The notes beneath the pieces are model-generated. The model did no database searches. It saw only the letters and a program-made list of their open reading frames with translations, and was not told the origin of the DNA. Made by a program: the position numbers and the translations under genes. Shown piece after piece: positions 51,582 to 61,255 of a DNA stretch of 64,000 nt; the stretch's first letter is position 1; every line of letters starts with the position of its first letter. The stretch comes from a bacterium (lineage in GTDB: Bacteria; Hydrothermota; Tepidihabitantia; SM23-42; JAOAFX01): NCBI GenBank assembly GCA_036382775.1, contig DASVHD010000035.1:279001-343000 (forward strand). Reading direction: 5' to 3'.

Positions 51582-52979
51582 ATGGCCAGATCTGACGAAC
51601 CTCTAAAAAAAGACGCTGCCGGCACCAGGCTCAGGTTTGAGCGCGATATCCAGAAGATCCGGGACGGCCTTGCTAAGGTTGCGGCCGGGGATTACTCGGC
51701 GAAGATCTCACTTTCCGGCGATGATCCGGATCTGACCGCGATCGCCGGCGCGCTGAATGACACTATCGCGAACATCAGGACCTCAACCGACTATTCCCGC
51801 GACGCGAACAAACACCTGGAATCAGTAAATAAAAAACTGAAGCGGATGTTCGACACCAGTGCCGATATCATCCTGCAGGTCAACAAGTACGGCACCGTGG
51901 TCGACATCAACAAAAGCGTCAAGAAAGTCCTCGGGTTCGACCCGGACGACCTGATCGGCAAGCATTTTGCGAAACTGGGGATATTGCCGGCTGCTATCAT
52001 AGTCAACCTTACGCAGCGGTTCAGAACGGCGATCGTCACCGGCAAGGTCGAAGGCGTGATCGACCTCAAGGTCCAGAGCAAAGACGGAGATACACTATGC
52101 ATGGAAGCCGGCATCACGCCGCTTCGGACCGGCGACGAAATCGACGGCGCGGTCGTGGTCATGCGCGATGTCACGGATCATGTCAGGGCGGACGAAGAAA
52201 TGCGCCGGCAGAGGGAAAAACTGAGGGCCATCATCTCGTCGCTGGAAGACCTGATCTTCATCCTCGATAAAGACCTACATTTCATTGAATATTATCAATC
52301 TCCGGACATGCCCGACCTCGACATCTACGTTAAGCCCAAAGATTACATCGGGAAGACGATCAAGGATATCTTCCCGCGGTCGGTCGCCCAGGACCTTGAA
52401 AAAGTGGTCCGGAACTGCCTGAAAACCAAGAAAAGCCAGCAGTTTGACTATCCCTGGGATATCCTGGGCGCTACTTTATGGTTCAGTGCGCGCATAACTC
52501 CAATGCTGGATAAAAAGACAGAACCCTCTGGTGTTACGGTCCTGGTGCGGGACATCACCTCCCGGATAAAGACCGAAAAAGCACTGAAAGAGAGCGAGAA
52601 GAAGTATCGCAATATCTTCGAGAATTCCCCCCAGGGTTTCATCCTCCTGGACACTGAAGGCCACATTATCGATGTCAACAAAAAGATCTGCGACTGGCTC
52701 GGTTACAAGCGTGAGGAGATCCTGGGAAAAGACCATATGCTTTACCCCTTTCTCACCAAGGCCGGCAAGATAACCGCGATGAGGAAATTCGTTCAGCGGC
52801 TGACGGGCAAAGCGATACCGGCATATGAGCTCGAGTTCGTGACCAAAAGCGGCGAGATCTTCCTGGGCGAAGTGGTGGTCATGCAGATCAGGGATGACAA
52901 CGATAAGGTCATCCAATTCCTGACCATGATCACCGACATCACATCCCGCCGCAATACCGATACAAAAAAGAGCGGTTAA
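51582..52979 (+). CDS. triple-PAS sensor protein without a visible output domain
   Basis: 465 residues, no membrane segment. Residues of about 20-65 resemble a HAMP helix pair (GLAKVAAGDYSAKI). Three PAS domains follow: about 88-195 (MFDTSADIILQVNKYGTVVD), 205-330 (SSLEDLIFILDKDLHFIEYY) and 340-458 (IFENSPQGFILLDTEGHIID). Each ends with the usual RDVTD, RDITS or TDITS. The protein stops directly after the third, so there is no kinase, GGDEF or other output. It may signal by binding partners. No ribosome site is obvious. Confidence 0.82.
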   Translation: MARSDEPLKKDAAGTRLRFERDIQKIRDGLAKVAAGDYSAKISLSGDDPDLTAIAGALNDTIANIRTSTDYSRDANKHLESVNKKLKRMFDTSADIILQVNKYGTVVDINKSVKKVLGFDPDDLIGKHFAKLGILPAAIIVNLTQRFRTAIVTGKVEGVIDLKVQSKDGDTLCMEAGITPLRTGDEIDGAVVVMRDVTDHVRADEEMRRQREKLRAIISSLEDLIFILDKDLHFIEYYQSPDMPDLDIYVKPKDYIGKTIKDIFPRSVAQDLEKVVRNCLKTKKSQQFDYPWDILGATLWFSARITPMLDKKTEPSGVTVLVRDITSRIKTEKALKESEKKYRNIFENSPQGFILLDTEGHIIDVNKKICDWLGYKREEILGKDHMLYPFLTKAGKITAMRKFVQRLTGKAIPAYELEFVTKSGEIFLGEVVVMQIRDDNDKVIQFLTMITDITSRRNTDTKKSG

Positions 52980-53030
52980 GGATCAGAACGGATCCATTGG
53001 CCCCGGTTATCTCACGGTTTTTCTTGACCC

Positions 53031-53059
53031 TTGACATTCAAGCGTTTCATCGATATTAT
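53031..53059 (+). promoter_or_regulatory. promoter of TPR/PEGA gene
   Basis: TTGACA (53031-53036) and TATTAT (53054-53059), spacer 17. Confidence 0.6.
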
Positions 53060-53121
53060 ATAGTCCATTTCCGCTTGGCTGTGCGGTATGAAATCGTGAC
53101 CTGATCAGGAGGATGAGGATT

Positions 53122-55044
53122 ATGACCAATTGTCCGCAGTGTGGCAAGCCGATACCAGAGGGACGGGATACGTGCCCGACCTGCAGTGAAAAAACGGCGA
53201 ACTTGAGCCCTGAGATCCAGGCAAAAATCCTTCTTTTAAAGAAAAAACTCGAACAGGAACCGGGCAGCGCCCGTCTTTTGATTGACCTTGGCGATCTCTA
53301 CCAGAGATACGGGCTGATGCATGAAGCGGCGGCCCAATACGAAGAAGCGGTCCATGTGGACGCGAATAATTTCGACGCGCACACGAAAGCGGCGCATGTC
53401 TATTTCAAGCTCAAGGAGTTCGGCAAGGCCGAGAGCGCGTTCCGGGCATCTTTGCATGTCAATCCGAAATCGGTCGATTCACTGATCGGGCTTTTCCGTA
53501 TTTATTATCTCCAGGACAAAACCGAGGAAGCGATCGTCATTGGAGAAAAGATCGTCCAGGTAAAACCGGATAACGTAGAGTTCCATCTGCTGCTAAAGAA
53601 CATGTATATCCGCAAAGGGGATCAGGCTAAAGCGCTGCAGCAACTGCTGAAACTCGAATCCCTGACCCCCCAGAATGAACATATCATTAAAGAACTGGCA
53701 CACCGGTATAAAGAAAGCAACAATATGCAGAAAGTCGTGGCGTATTACGACAAGTTGAAAAAGCTGAAAATAAATGACGTCGAGCTGGGAATAATGGTCT
53801 GCGACTATTATTTAAACGCGCACGATCACCCGAAAGCATCCGAGTGCCTGAACGGGCTGCTCGCCGCCGAAGACCTGACGCCGGCTCAGCATGTTAACGT
53901 GCTGGTCAGCCTTGCCGGTACGCACGCCGCTTCCGGAAATTACGCCGAAGCCCAGAAGATCCTGGACGAGCTGCGTCCGGGGCCTGATGAACAATTGGAT
54001 GCCGAGGTCCAGAAAAAGATCGCCGCCATTTATTACCAGATAGGCCAGGCCGCGCTGCAGGACAAGAAACCGAAACAAGCCGTGACCTCCATGGAAAAGG
54101 CGACCCGGTACGACAAGGAAAAAGAAGAATACACCCAGACGTTGAGCACCGTTAAAGAAAAGACCACGGCAGCGGACCGGGAATCGATCAAAAAGATATC
54201 GCTGATCGCGCTTATCGTGGTTGCCGCGTGCGTGGTTATCGCGCTGCAATGGGTTTTCATGCGCAATAAGATCATCATCCAGGTAACGCCGGGCGACAGC
54301 ACGGTGGTCTTTGTCGACGGCAAACTATTACCGGCGCCGGCGGACGGACAGGGCGCCGTGTCATCGCCGGTCCTGTTCATGGGGCGGCATAAGGTTGCGG
54401 TCGAAAAAAGCGGGTATGAAAAATGGGAGGGGACTGCGACCATCGGCTACGCCCGGCCGTCAAAACTAGCCGTGGAACTCATACCGATCTGCTTTGTCCT
54501 GCAGGTCGCGTCGATACCCGAAAGCGCCGATGTGGTGATCGATGGACACGTTGCCGGAAAAACGCCGTTCGTGGCCAATGATCTGCTGGTGCGGTCCCAT
54601 ACGATCGAACTGACTTACGACGGCTACGCGCCGTGGCGCGGGACGCTGTCCGTTAATAAGAAAGATTCCATAAAGCTGGGCACGATCCGCCTTAAAAATC
54701 TGACCGGGCGCTGGATTGGAAAGCTGGAGACCGAAGCGTACGCGCCCAATGCCGGGATCAACCTGGAAATGGCACAGACCGGAACTCAATTACGGATCAA
54801 GTACACTCATCAATCCATCGATGACCGCTTATATAAAGGTGATATAAAGGGCAGGATCAGCAACGGCGAATTCTTCGCGGCCGGCGAGGTAACAGTCACC
54901 TATACCGAACTCCTGCGCCGGACCCGGAGGAAAGTTATCGTGACATTACGGGGAACGGTCACGGACAGCTGGGACAAGATCGAAGGCATGCACCTTATCG
55001 ACGGGCTCGGTGAACATGCGTACTGGATAAACCGGCGGCAATAG
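53122..55044 (+). CDS. zinc-ribbon, TPR and PEGA-domain membrane protein
   Basis: 640 residues from ATG 53122, which is 9 bases after AGGAGG; ATG 53113 would touch the site. The N-terminus is a zinc ribbon (CPQCGKPIPEGRDTCPTC). About 40-350 are TPR repeats (ARLLIDLGDLYQRYGLMHEA). One transmembrane helix (ISLIALIVVAACVVIALQWV) lies near 365. Two PEGA-type beta domains follow (TPGDSTVVFVDGKLLPAP; SIPESADVVIDGHVAGKTPF), then a beta domain of about 110 residues. Probably an envelope scaffold with cytoplasmic TPRs and a surface-side C-terminus. Confidence 0.8.
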   Translation: MTNCPQCGKPIPEGRDTCPTCSEKTANLSPEIQAKILLLKKKLEQEPGSARLLIDLGDLYQRYGLMHEAAAQYEEAVHVDANNFDAHTKAAHVYFKLKEFGKAESAFRASLHVNPKSVDSLIGLFRIYYLQDKTEEAIVIGEKIVQVKPDNVEFHLLLKNMYIRKGDQAKALQQLLKLESLTPQNEHIIKELAHRYKESNNMQKVVAYYDKLKKLKINDVELGIMVCDYYLNAHDHPKASECLNGLLAAEDLTPAQHVNVLVSLAGTHAASGNYAEAQKILDELRPGPDEQLDAEVQKKIAAIYYQIGQAALQDKKPKQAVTSMEKATRYDKEKEEYTQTLSTVKEKTTAADRESIKKISLIALIVVAACVVIALQWVFMRNKIIIQVTPGDSTVVFVDGKLLPAPADGQGAVSSPVLFMGRHKVAVEKSGYEKWEGTATIGYARPSKLAVELIPICFVLQVASIPESADVVIDGHVAGKTPFVANDLLVRSHTIELTYDGYAPWRGTLSVNKKDSIKLGTIRLKNLTGRWIGKLETEAYAPNAGINLEMAQTGTQLRIKYTHQSIDDRLYKGDIKGRISNGEFFAAGEVTVTYTELLRRTRRKVIVTLRGTVTDSWDKIEGMHLIDGLGEHAYWINRRQ

Positions 55045-55113
55045 AAAACACATTCAGATTTTTTCTTATTTACTTTTTTACCTTTTTGCTTTCATAGAAA
55101 GGAGCACATCCCA

Positions 55114-56190
55114 ATGCCGAGGAAGCTTAAGATAAAAATTAAGATGACCAAAAAACCGAAACCGAAACCGGATCAAAACAATCTTGGTTTCGGCAGGTTT
55201 TTCACTGATCATATGTTCATCATGGACTATCTTGGCGAAAAAGGCTGGCGTAAGCCGAGGATCGTGCCGTACGAGCCCATCAAACTAGACCCGGGCGCAT
55301 CGGTCCTGCACTACGGTCAGGAAACATTCGAGGGATTAAAGGCTTACCGTTCGGGAGACGGTCGGATCCTGATATTCCGGCCACGGAAAAACATCGAGCG
55401 GCTCAACCGGTCAAATGAACGCATGTGCATTCCGGAGATCGATCCTGATTTTGAGCTGGAGGCGCTGAAGGCGCTGATCAAGCTTGAAAAGGACTGGATC
55501 CCGACGGCTCCGGGCACGGCACTGTACATCCGGCCGTTCGTGATCGCGGCCGAACCATTTCTCGGCGTAAGGGCTGCCAAAACATATTATTTTATCATCA
55601 TCCTGTCGCCGGTGGGGTCGTACTACCCGCAAGGGATCAATCCCATAAGGATCTACGTGGAATCCAAGTACGTCCGCGCCGTTAAAGGCGGGACCGGCTA
55701 TGCCAAGGCCGGCGGTAATTACGCAGCCGGTCTCAAGGCCCAGCAGGAAGCCGCCCAAAAGGGTTATGTCCAGGTGCTCTGGCTGGACGGGATCGAACAC
55801 AAATATATCGAGGAAGTCGGCGCCATGAACGTTTTTTTCAAGATCAAAGGCAAGGTCGTGACCCCTCCCCTTGAAGGAACGATCCTGCCCGGCGTGACCA
55901 GGGATTCCATCATCCAAATTTTGAAACAGGAAGAGATCGACATCGCGGAACGGAGGATTTCCATCCAGGAGCTTTCCGAGGCGTATGAAAAGGGAGAGCT
56001 TGAAGAAGCTTTTGGCACGGGCACGGCCGCGGTGATCTCCCCCATCGGCGAATTAAACTGGCAGGACCGGAACATGGTCATCAACAACAACAAGATCGGA
56101 CCGCTGTCCCAAAAACTGTACGACACCATCACGGGCATTCAGACCGGCAGGATCAAGGATCCCTACGGCTGGATCGTCGAGGTCACCTGA
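55114..56190 (+). CDS. ilvE: branched-chain amino acid aminotransferase
   Basis: 358 residues, fold-type IV PLP enzyme. The PLP lysine is in GTGYAKAGGNYAAG. LHYGQETFEGLKAYR, IRPFVIAAEPFLGV, LDGIEHKYIEEVGAMNVFF and EEAFGTGTAAVISPIG are typical of the longer BCAT group. It makes or degrades Val, Leu and Ile with 2-oxoglutarate. The first 12 residues are unusually basic (MPRKLKIKIKMTKK). An AAGGAG site precedes ATG 55114. Confidence 0.95.
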   Translation: MPRKLKIKIKMTKKPKPKPDQNNLGFGRFFTDHMFIMDYLGEKGWRKPRIVPYEPIKLDPGASVLHYGQETFEGLKAYRSGDGRILIFRPRKNIERLNRSNERMCIPEIDPDFELEALKALIKLEKDWIPTAPGTALYIRPFVIAAEPFLGVRAAKTYYFIIILSPVGSYYPQGINPIRIYVESKYVRAVKGGTGYAKAGGNYAAGLKAQQEAAQKGYVQVLWLDGIEHKYIEEVGAMNVFFKIKGKVVTPPLEGTILPGVTRDSIIQILKQEEIDIAERRISIQELSEAYEKGELEEAFGTGTAAVISPIGELNWQDRNMVINNNKIGPLSQKLYDTITGIQTGRIKDPYGWIVEVT

Positions 56191-56239
56191 TCACGAAAAC
56201 AACCGGATCCGTCAAAACCCTGAATTCTCCTGATCGACA

Positions 56240-56659
56240 ATGGATCTGAAAACATACCTGATTCGATTCGCGATTTCAATACTGGTGGGCGGTTTGATAG
56301 GTTTGGAGCGCGAGCTTGACCGCAAACCCGCGGGTTTGCGCACCATGATCCTTGTCTGCCTCGGCTCCACGGTCTTCATGCTCATCGCTCTGGAGCTCAA
56401 ACCGCTCGATTCTGACCTCGGCAAGATAGTTGCCGGTGTCATAACCGGCATCGGATTCATCGGCGCCGGCGCCATTATCCGCGCTGGTGGCGATGTACAC
56501 GGGCTCACGACCGCGGCCACGATCTGGCTCGTTAGCGGCTTAGGCGTCGCCATCGGCGGGGGATACTACATGCTGGCATTGATCGCCGCCGTGCTTGCGC
56601 TGGTGGTTTTAAGGCTGCTGGTATTTGTCGAGCGCGCGCTGACAAAAGACAGAAATTAG
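56240..56659 (+). CDS. MgtC/SapB family membrane protein
   Basis: 139 residues, the short form with four helices. The family motif GGLIGLERELDRKPAGLRTM is followed by LVCLGSTVFML and GVITGIGFIGAGAIIRAGGDVHGLTTAATIWL. The C-terminal ACT-like domain of long MgtC proteins is absent. Such proteins are linked to magnesium stress and envelope homeostasis. It is convergent with the ZIP transporter. Confidence 0.92.
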   Translation: MDLKTYLIRFAISILVGGLIGLERELDRKPAGLRTMILVCLGSTVFMLIALELKPLDSDLGKIVAGVITGIGFIGAGAIIRAGGDVHGLTTAATIWLVSGLGVAIGGGYYMLALIAAVLALVVLRLLVFVERALTKDRN

Positions 56660-56726
56660 AAAGTAGTATGTAGTACGTAGAAGGAAAACCAAAATCCCCC
56701 ATTCCCTCTTTTGTAAAGGGGGATTA
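56660..56726. repeat. intergenic repeat with hairpin between convergent genes
   Basis: A short AGTAGTATGTAGTACGTAG microrepeat is followed by AATCCCCC (56693-56700) and GGGGGATT (56718-56725) with CTCTTTTG in the loop. The hairpin can stop transcription from both sides. The CCCCCATTCCC type recurs at 61.15 and 62.83 kb. Confidence 0.6.
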
Positions 56727-56727
56727 G

Positions 56728-57540
56728 TTACCCGAAAGACACTTCGAGCACCATCATTAAGGCAAACCCGAGCATCCCTCCGATCGTCGCCAAATCAGAA
56801 TTGCCGCAGCGCTGCGCGCCGGGGATGATCTCCTCGATAACGATAAAGATCATGGCACCGGCGGCAAAACCCAGCGCATAGGGGATCAACGCCTGTACCA
56901 GCACGATTATCGCGGCGCCGATCACGGCTGCCACTGGTTCAACAATCGCCGATAATTGACCATAAAAGAAGCTTCTGAACCTCGATACCCCTTCATGGCG
57001 CAACGGCATTGAAACAGCCAGGCCTTCAGGCATGTTTTGGATCCCGATGCCGATCGCCAGCCATATTGCCGAAGCCAAACTGGCGCTCTGAAATCCAGCC
57101 GCGGCGGCGCCAAAGGCAACGCCGATCGTAAGCCCTTCGGGGATATTGTGCATGGTTATTGCCAGGATAAGAAGCGTGTTCCTTTGCCATGGTGTCTTGA
57201 TGCCTTCCACCTTATCCGGCGGACAGCTAGGATTGAGGTGGGGCAGGATCTTGTCAAGCAGCCACAGAAAAAAACCACCCAATAAAAAACCGATGGTCAC
57301 GGGCAGCCAGGCCGGTAAATTTTTGCCTCTCCCCAGCTCTATGGCCGGAGCCAGCATTGACCAGTAACTGACCGCGATCATGATGCCGCCGGCAAAACCG
57401 AGCATCGCGTCAAGAAGTTTTTGGTCTACTTTTTTCACCATAAAAACGGTGGCGGCACCAACCGCGGTCATTAACCAGGTAAAGATCGTCGCCACCAGAC
57501 TCTGAACTACGGGATTGAGACCAATGAAATAATCCGCCAT
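56728..57540 (-). CDS. ZIP-family metal transporter
   Basis: 270 residues, about eight helices. The metal-binding helices read TMHNIPEGLTIGVAFGAAAA (HNxPEG) and IGIGIQNMPEGLAVSMPLRH (QNxPEG). FIVIEEIIPGAQ near the end is typical of the GufA-type branch. It most likely imports zinc or another divalent metal across the inner membrane. Single gene. Confidence 0.92.
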   Translation of the reverse strand: MADYFIGLNPVVQSLVATIFTWLMTAVGAATVFMVKKVDQKLLDAMLGFAGGIMIAVSYWSMLAPAIELGRGKNLPAWLPVTIGFLLGGFFLWLLDKILPHLNPSCPPDKVEGIKTPWQRNTLLILAITMHNIPEGLTIGVAFGAAAAGFQSASLASAIWLAIGIGIQNMPEGLAVSMPLRHEGVSRFRSFFYGQLSAIVEPVAAVIGAAIIVLVQALIPYALGFAAGAMIFIVIEEIIPGAQRCGNSDLATIGGMLGFALMMVLEVSFG

Positions 57541-57645
57541 GACTTTATAATACGCAAAAACCTTAAGAGGTCAACAACATTTTACTTACTCCTGTTTTCA
57601 ACAATTTGCCTGATCGACTGCCAGGAGTTTACAGGTTTTACCACC

Positions 57646-57678
57646 TTGACATATGAGTATATTTAGATATTATCATAT
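57646..57678 (+). promoter_or_regulatory. promoter and operator of arsenic-type operon
   Basis: TTGACA (57646-57651) and TATTAT (57668-57673), spacer 16. An inverted pair ATATGA (57651-57656) and TCATAT (57673-57678) brackets the spacer and -10 box, a placement and AT-rich style like ArsR/SmtB operators. No arsR gene is in the window. Confidence 0.6.
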
Positions 57679-57695
57679 ACTTTCAAGGAGATAAA

Positions 57696-58541
57696 ATGAA
57701 AAAAACGATGCTGTATTTGTTGATCATGATGTTCTTTTCCTGCTCTCAGGCTCAAGTGATCGCCGAAGTAAATGACAAGAAACTTTCGTTGAATTATTTG
57801 AAGCAGGAATTAAAGAAACTGCCTGAAAACGTAAGCAAAAACTATGCGAATGATTGCCCGGGTTTTTTAGAGGAGCTGATCACCAAAGAGGTTTTATTGC
57901 AGGAAGCAAAACGCTTGAAGATCGACACAATTGCCGGTGTAAAAGAGCGCATCAAACCGGACAAAAATAACAAAGACAATATTCTCATCGAAATGCTGTT
58001 AAAAACCGAGGTAATGCCAAAAGTCCAGGTTAGCGAAGAAGAGATGCAGAAGTTTTACAAGGATAATATAGGACAGATGCAGGGATTGTCTTATGAACAG
58101 ATGAAACCGCAGATCCAGTCGTTTTTTTTACAGCAGAAGCAGCAGGATGCAGTCGGATTGTATGTCGATAACCTCTGTAATAGCGCAAAGATATCCCGCA
58201 ATGAAAAATGGCTTAAGCAGGAAGAGTCGAAAATAAAGAATCCGATCAATGAAGCGCTGAAAAATAAGTTGCCTTCAATGGTTGATTTTGGCGCGGGAAC
58301 ATGCATGCCCTGCATCCAGATGAAGCCGATCATCGAGGAGTTGCAGAAAGAATTAAAAAATAAAGCGAATATCCTTTTGATCGATGTTAATGAACAGCAG
58401 GTCCTGACCCGAAAATACAAGATCATGTTGATACCGACCCAGATCTTCTTTGACGCGACCGGCGTTGAGATCTACCGGCACGTGGGGTTCTTTCCCAAAG
58501 ACAGTATTTTAGTAAATCTTAAAAATGCCGGGTTAAATTAG
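57696..58541 (+). CDS. SurA-like chaperone domain fused to thioredoxin fold (lipoprotein)
   Basis: 281 residues. The signal [16 protein letters not shown] is a lipobox. Residues of about 20-165 follow the SurA/PpiC N-terminal pattern ([20 protein letters not shown], then [20 protein letters not shown]). The C-terminal domain (about 185-281) is a thioredoxin fold with active site CMPC ([12 protein letters not shown]) and the cis-Pro in [15 protein letters not shown] precedes ATG 57696. It heads an operon with an Acr3-type exporter and an ArsP-like permease, so a redox or thiol role in arsenic handling is inferred. Confidence 0.8.
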   Translation: MKKTMLYLLIMMFFSCSQAQVIAEVNDKKLSLNYLKQELKKLPENVSKNYANDCPGFLEELITKEVLLQEAKRLKIDTIAGVKERIKPDKNNKDNILIEMLLKTEVMPKVQVSEEEMQKFYKDNIGQMQGLSYEQMKPQIQSFFLQQKQQDAVGLYVDNLCNSAKISRNEKWLKQEESKIKNPINEALKNKLPSMVDFGAGTCMPCIQMKPIIEELQKELKNKANILLIDVNEQQVLTRKYKIMLIPTQIFFDATGVEIYRHVGFFPKDSILVNLKNAGLN

Positions 58542-58557
58542 AATAAGGAAGAAAACT

Positions 58558-59610
58558 GTGGCGACACCAAAAAAATTACCCTTATTGGACAGGCTGCTGA
58601 CCGTCTGGATCTTTGCGGCCATGGCCGGAGGTGTCGCCATAGGTTTTTTCTCGCCGCAGATCACGCAGTTTGTCGCGGGGATGAAAGTGGGTACCACATC
58701 CATCCCTATTGCCGTCGGTTTGATCCTGATGATGTATCCACCCCTGGCAAAGGTGAGATACGAAGAGATCGGCAGGGTTTTCAAGGACACGAAGGTCCTT
58801 GCTCTTTCCCTGGTCCAGAACTGGATAATCGGACCCGTGCTGATGTTCCTGCTGGCGATACTTTTTCTCAACAAGTACCCGCATTTCATGTTCGGCGTGA
58901 TCCTTATTGGCCTCGCCCGCTGCATTGCCATGGTCATTGTCTGGAATGAGCTTGCCGGCGGCGACAGCGAATACTGCGCGGCATTGGTCGGTCTCAACTC
59001 TTTTTTCCAGGTTTTCTTCTACTCGGTCTACGCGTATATATTCATCACCTTCCTGCCCACCTGGCTGGGAGTAACCAAAGGCATCGCGGTCAATGTCACG
59101 ATCCTTGAAATTGCCCGGAGTGTTTTTATCTACCTTGGGATTCCCTTTATCGCCGGCATGATCACTCGGTTTTCATTGGTGAAGATCAAAGGCAAACAAT
59201 GGTACGAAGAAAAATTTATCCCCAGGATCAGTCCCATAACCCTGGTCGCCCTGCTCTTCACCATCATAATCATGTTTTCCCTGAAAGGTGAATACATCGT
59301 GCGGCTTCCGTTGGACGTGGTCAGGGTGGCGATCCCGTTGCTAATATATTTCCTGCTGATGTTCTTTATCAGCTTTTTCCTTTCTTACAAGGCGGGCGTG
59401 AATTATGCCAAAACAACCACGCTTTCCTTTACGGCCGCCAGCAATAATTTCGAGCTGGCGATCGCCGTGGCGGTCGGCGTCTTCGGTATCGATTCCGGCG
59501 AGGCATTTGCCGCGGTCATCGGGCCGTTGCTTGAAGTCCCCGTCCTGATAAGTCTGGTAAACGTTGCCCTATTCCTTAAGAAAAAGTTGTTTGAAAAAGT
59601 TACCGCATGA
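58558..59610 (+). CDS. Acr3-type arsenite exporter
   Basis: 350 residues, about ten helices. The family's functional Cys lies in [37 protein letters not shown] and [20 protein letters not shown] also match Acr3. It expels As(III) using the proton gradient. GTG start with AAGGA, 16 bases after the SurA-thioredoxin gene. Confidence 0.92.
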   Translation: MATPKKLPLLDRLLTVWIFAAMAGGVAIGFFSPQITQFVAGMKVGTTSIPIAVGLILMMYPPLAKVRYEEIGRVFKDTKVLALSLVQNWIIGPVLMFLLAILFLNKYPHFMFGVILIGLARCIAMVIVWNELAGGDSEYCAALVGLNSFFQVFFYSVYAYIFITFLPTWLGVTKGIAVNVTILEIARSVFIYLGIPFIAGMITRFSLVKIKGKQWYEEKFIPRISPITLVALLFTIIIMFSLKGEYIVRLPLDVVRVAIPLLIYFLLMFFISFFLSYKAGVNYAKTTTLSFTAASNNFELAIAVAVGVFGIDSGEAFAAVIGPLLEVPVLISLVNVALFLKKKLFEKVTA

Positions 59611-59650
59611 CATGATCTACTTCTGGAGACATTCTTGATAGGAGCCTAAA

Positions 59651-60700
59651 ATGCCCTTCATATTATTGCTTCTCAAAGGCGGGGTCGCAACTCTAGAGGA
59701 CTATCTTCTGGCGCATCTCCCCTTTGTCATCCCGGCTTTCTTCATGGCGGGTGCACTGTATGCGCTTTTCCCTAAAGAAAAAATTTTGCGTTTTCTTGGT
59801 CCGAATTCACCCAAGTATATCGCCTACCCGATGTCGATCGCGGCTGGATTATGCCTGGCAGTCTGCTCCTGCACGGTCCTTCCCCTCTTTGCCGGAATCC
59901 GCAAGAGCGGAGCCGGGCTTGGCCCGGCGATGGTCTTTCTATATACTGCGCCCGCGACCAATTTCCTCGCCATCATCTATACATCCAGCCTTATTGGTGC
60001 CGATGTCGCCATCGCCCGGATCATTCTGTCGGTCGGTTTTGCCGTAGTGATCGGTCTGAGCATGGCGGCGTTATTTCCCGATAAAACATCCGGCGAATCA
60101 TCAACGCAAGGATTAGTCTCGAGTGAAAGCGCAAAAACGCCAAAATGGCTCTGGGTATTCTTTATTCTGCTACTCGCTATTCTGGTCTGGGGGGCTTCGC
60201 CGGCGATAAAGGTTCTCGAAGTGAAACTGACCGGCCTTATGGTCCTTTTGATAGCATTTCTGCTGGTAGCAAGGCGGGCGTTGAACCGGGAGGCTCTGCG
60301 GAGTTGGCTCCTGGAAACATGGTTTTTTGTTCGCACCATCGTACCGCTGCTCCTGATCGGGGTCTTTGTCGCGGGCCTGCTCCGGGTTGTCATACCGGCT
60401 AATTTCGTCAAGCAGTATTTCGGAAGCACGACAGTCAGCGCCACACTGGGCGCCGTTCTCTTCGGCGTAGTTGCCTACTTCCCGACCCTTGTCGAAGTAC
60501 CCATGGCGCGCATGTTCCTCGATATCGGCGTCGGACGGGGACCATTATTAGCTTACCTGCTCGCTGATCCGGTGATCTCTCTGCCCAGCATTCTGGTCGT
60601 CCGCCAGATGATCGGCACCAAACGGCTACTGTGGTATATCCTCATCATCACCATCTGCTGCACAGCCGCGGGATTGATCTATGGGTTGGTGGCAAAATAA
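59651..60700 (+). CDS. ArsP-like permease (DUF318 family)
   Basis: 349 residues with about eight helices in two repeats. AAGLCLAVCSCTVLPLFAGI holds the Cys-Ser-Cys motif of the family, with AMVFLYTAPATNFLAIIYTS after it and GVVAYFPTLVEVPMARMF in the second repeat. Members include ArsP exporters of trivalent organoarsenicals. Third gene of the operon, 40 bases after the Acr3 gene with GGAG at good spacing. Confidence 0.82.
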   Translation: MPFILLLLKGGVATLEDYLLAHLPFVIPAFFMAGALYALFPKEKILRFLGPNSPKYIAYPMSIAAGLCLAVCSCTVLPLFAGIRKSGAGLGPAMVFLYTAPATNFLAIIYTSSLIGADVAIARIILSVGFAVVIGLSMAALFPDKTSGESSTQGLVSSESAKTPKWLWVFFILLLAILVWGASPAIKVLEVKLTGLMVLLIAFLLVARRALNREALRSWLLETWFFVRTIVPLLLIGVFVAGLLRVVIPANFVKQYFGSTTVSATLGAVLFGVVAYFPTLVEVPMARMFLDIGVGRGPLLAYLLADPVISLPSILVVRQMIGTKRLLWYILIITICCTAAGLIYGLVAK

Positions 60701-60736
60701 ATGGACTCAGATGGAAAAAATAAATTTTTTGTTATA

Positions 60737-60764
60737 TTGACTAACAGCCGTATACTCATATAAT
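60737..60764 (+). promoter_or_regulatory. promoter of gene 60782
   Basis: TTGACT (60737-60742) and TATAAT (60759-60764), spacer 16. The leader is about 11 bases and has no ribosome site. Confidence 0.75.
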
Positions 60765-60781
60765 AAAAACCGGTACCAAAC

Positions 60782-61138
60782 ATGCAGTTAAAAATTAAGG
60801 GCGGGATTTTAGCCACGATCGGATACTTGCTATCGCCGCTGTCGTGGTGGAACGATATCATCGTCAACATTCCCCTCGCTTACGCGTTCGCGTACCCGTT
60901 CGGGTTGATCTCCAGAAATCTGTTTCCGCCGGCGATGGTGTTCGGCTATTGGCTAACGAACATTACCGGGTTCCTGCTTTTGCATTATGGGGTCAGGGAC
61001 ATGATCGCCAAGGAGAAAAAGCCGCGGCGTAAAGGATGGCTCTTCAAAGATATCGCCATTTCGCTCCTGTACACCGCAATCGTGATAATATTAGTGAGCC
61101 TGGGCTGGCTCAAATTTCCCCTCGAGTATTTCAAGTAG
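60782..61138 (+). CDS. small membrane protein of unknown function
   Basis: 118 residues with about three hydrophobic segments: residues 8-20 (ILATIGYLLSPLS), 30-60 (LAYAFAYPFGLISRNLFPPA) and 90-108 (IAISLLYTAIVIILVSLGWL). A basic loop EKKPRRKG separates the last two. I do not recognise the family. Own promoter. Confidence 0.6.
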   Translation: MQLKIKGGILATIGYLLSPLSWWNDIIVNIPLAYAFAYPFGLISRNLFPPAMVFGYWLTNITGFLLLHYGVRDMIAKEKKPRRKGWLFKDIAISLLYTAIVIILVSLGWLKFPLEYFK

Positions 61139-61255
61139 CATGGAACTTAAATTCCCCACTCCCCCTTATTTAAAGTGAAAAAACCAAATCCCCCATTCCC
61201 CCTTTTACAAAGGGGGATACATGGGGATTATAATATAGTACGTAATACAAAGATC
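61139..61255. repeat. tandem CCCCCATTCCCCC-type repeats
   Basis: Two units of the type ATTCCCC.CTCCCCCTT are followed by TTTACAAAGGGGGATACATGGGGATTA. The CCCCC and GGGGG arms can pair. The frame of the next gene stays open through part of it, but the peptide would be repeat translation (PNPPFPLLQRG). Confidence 0.6.

Noticed and set aside
61175-61255. N-terminal extension of the 61256 gene
   Set aside because: The 27 extra residues are translated intergenic repeat, and a -10-like TATAAT lies inside the stretch.
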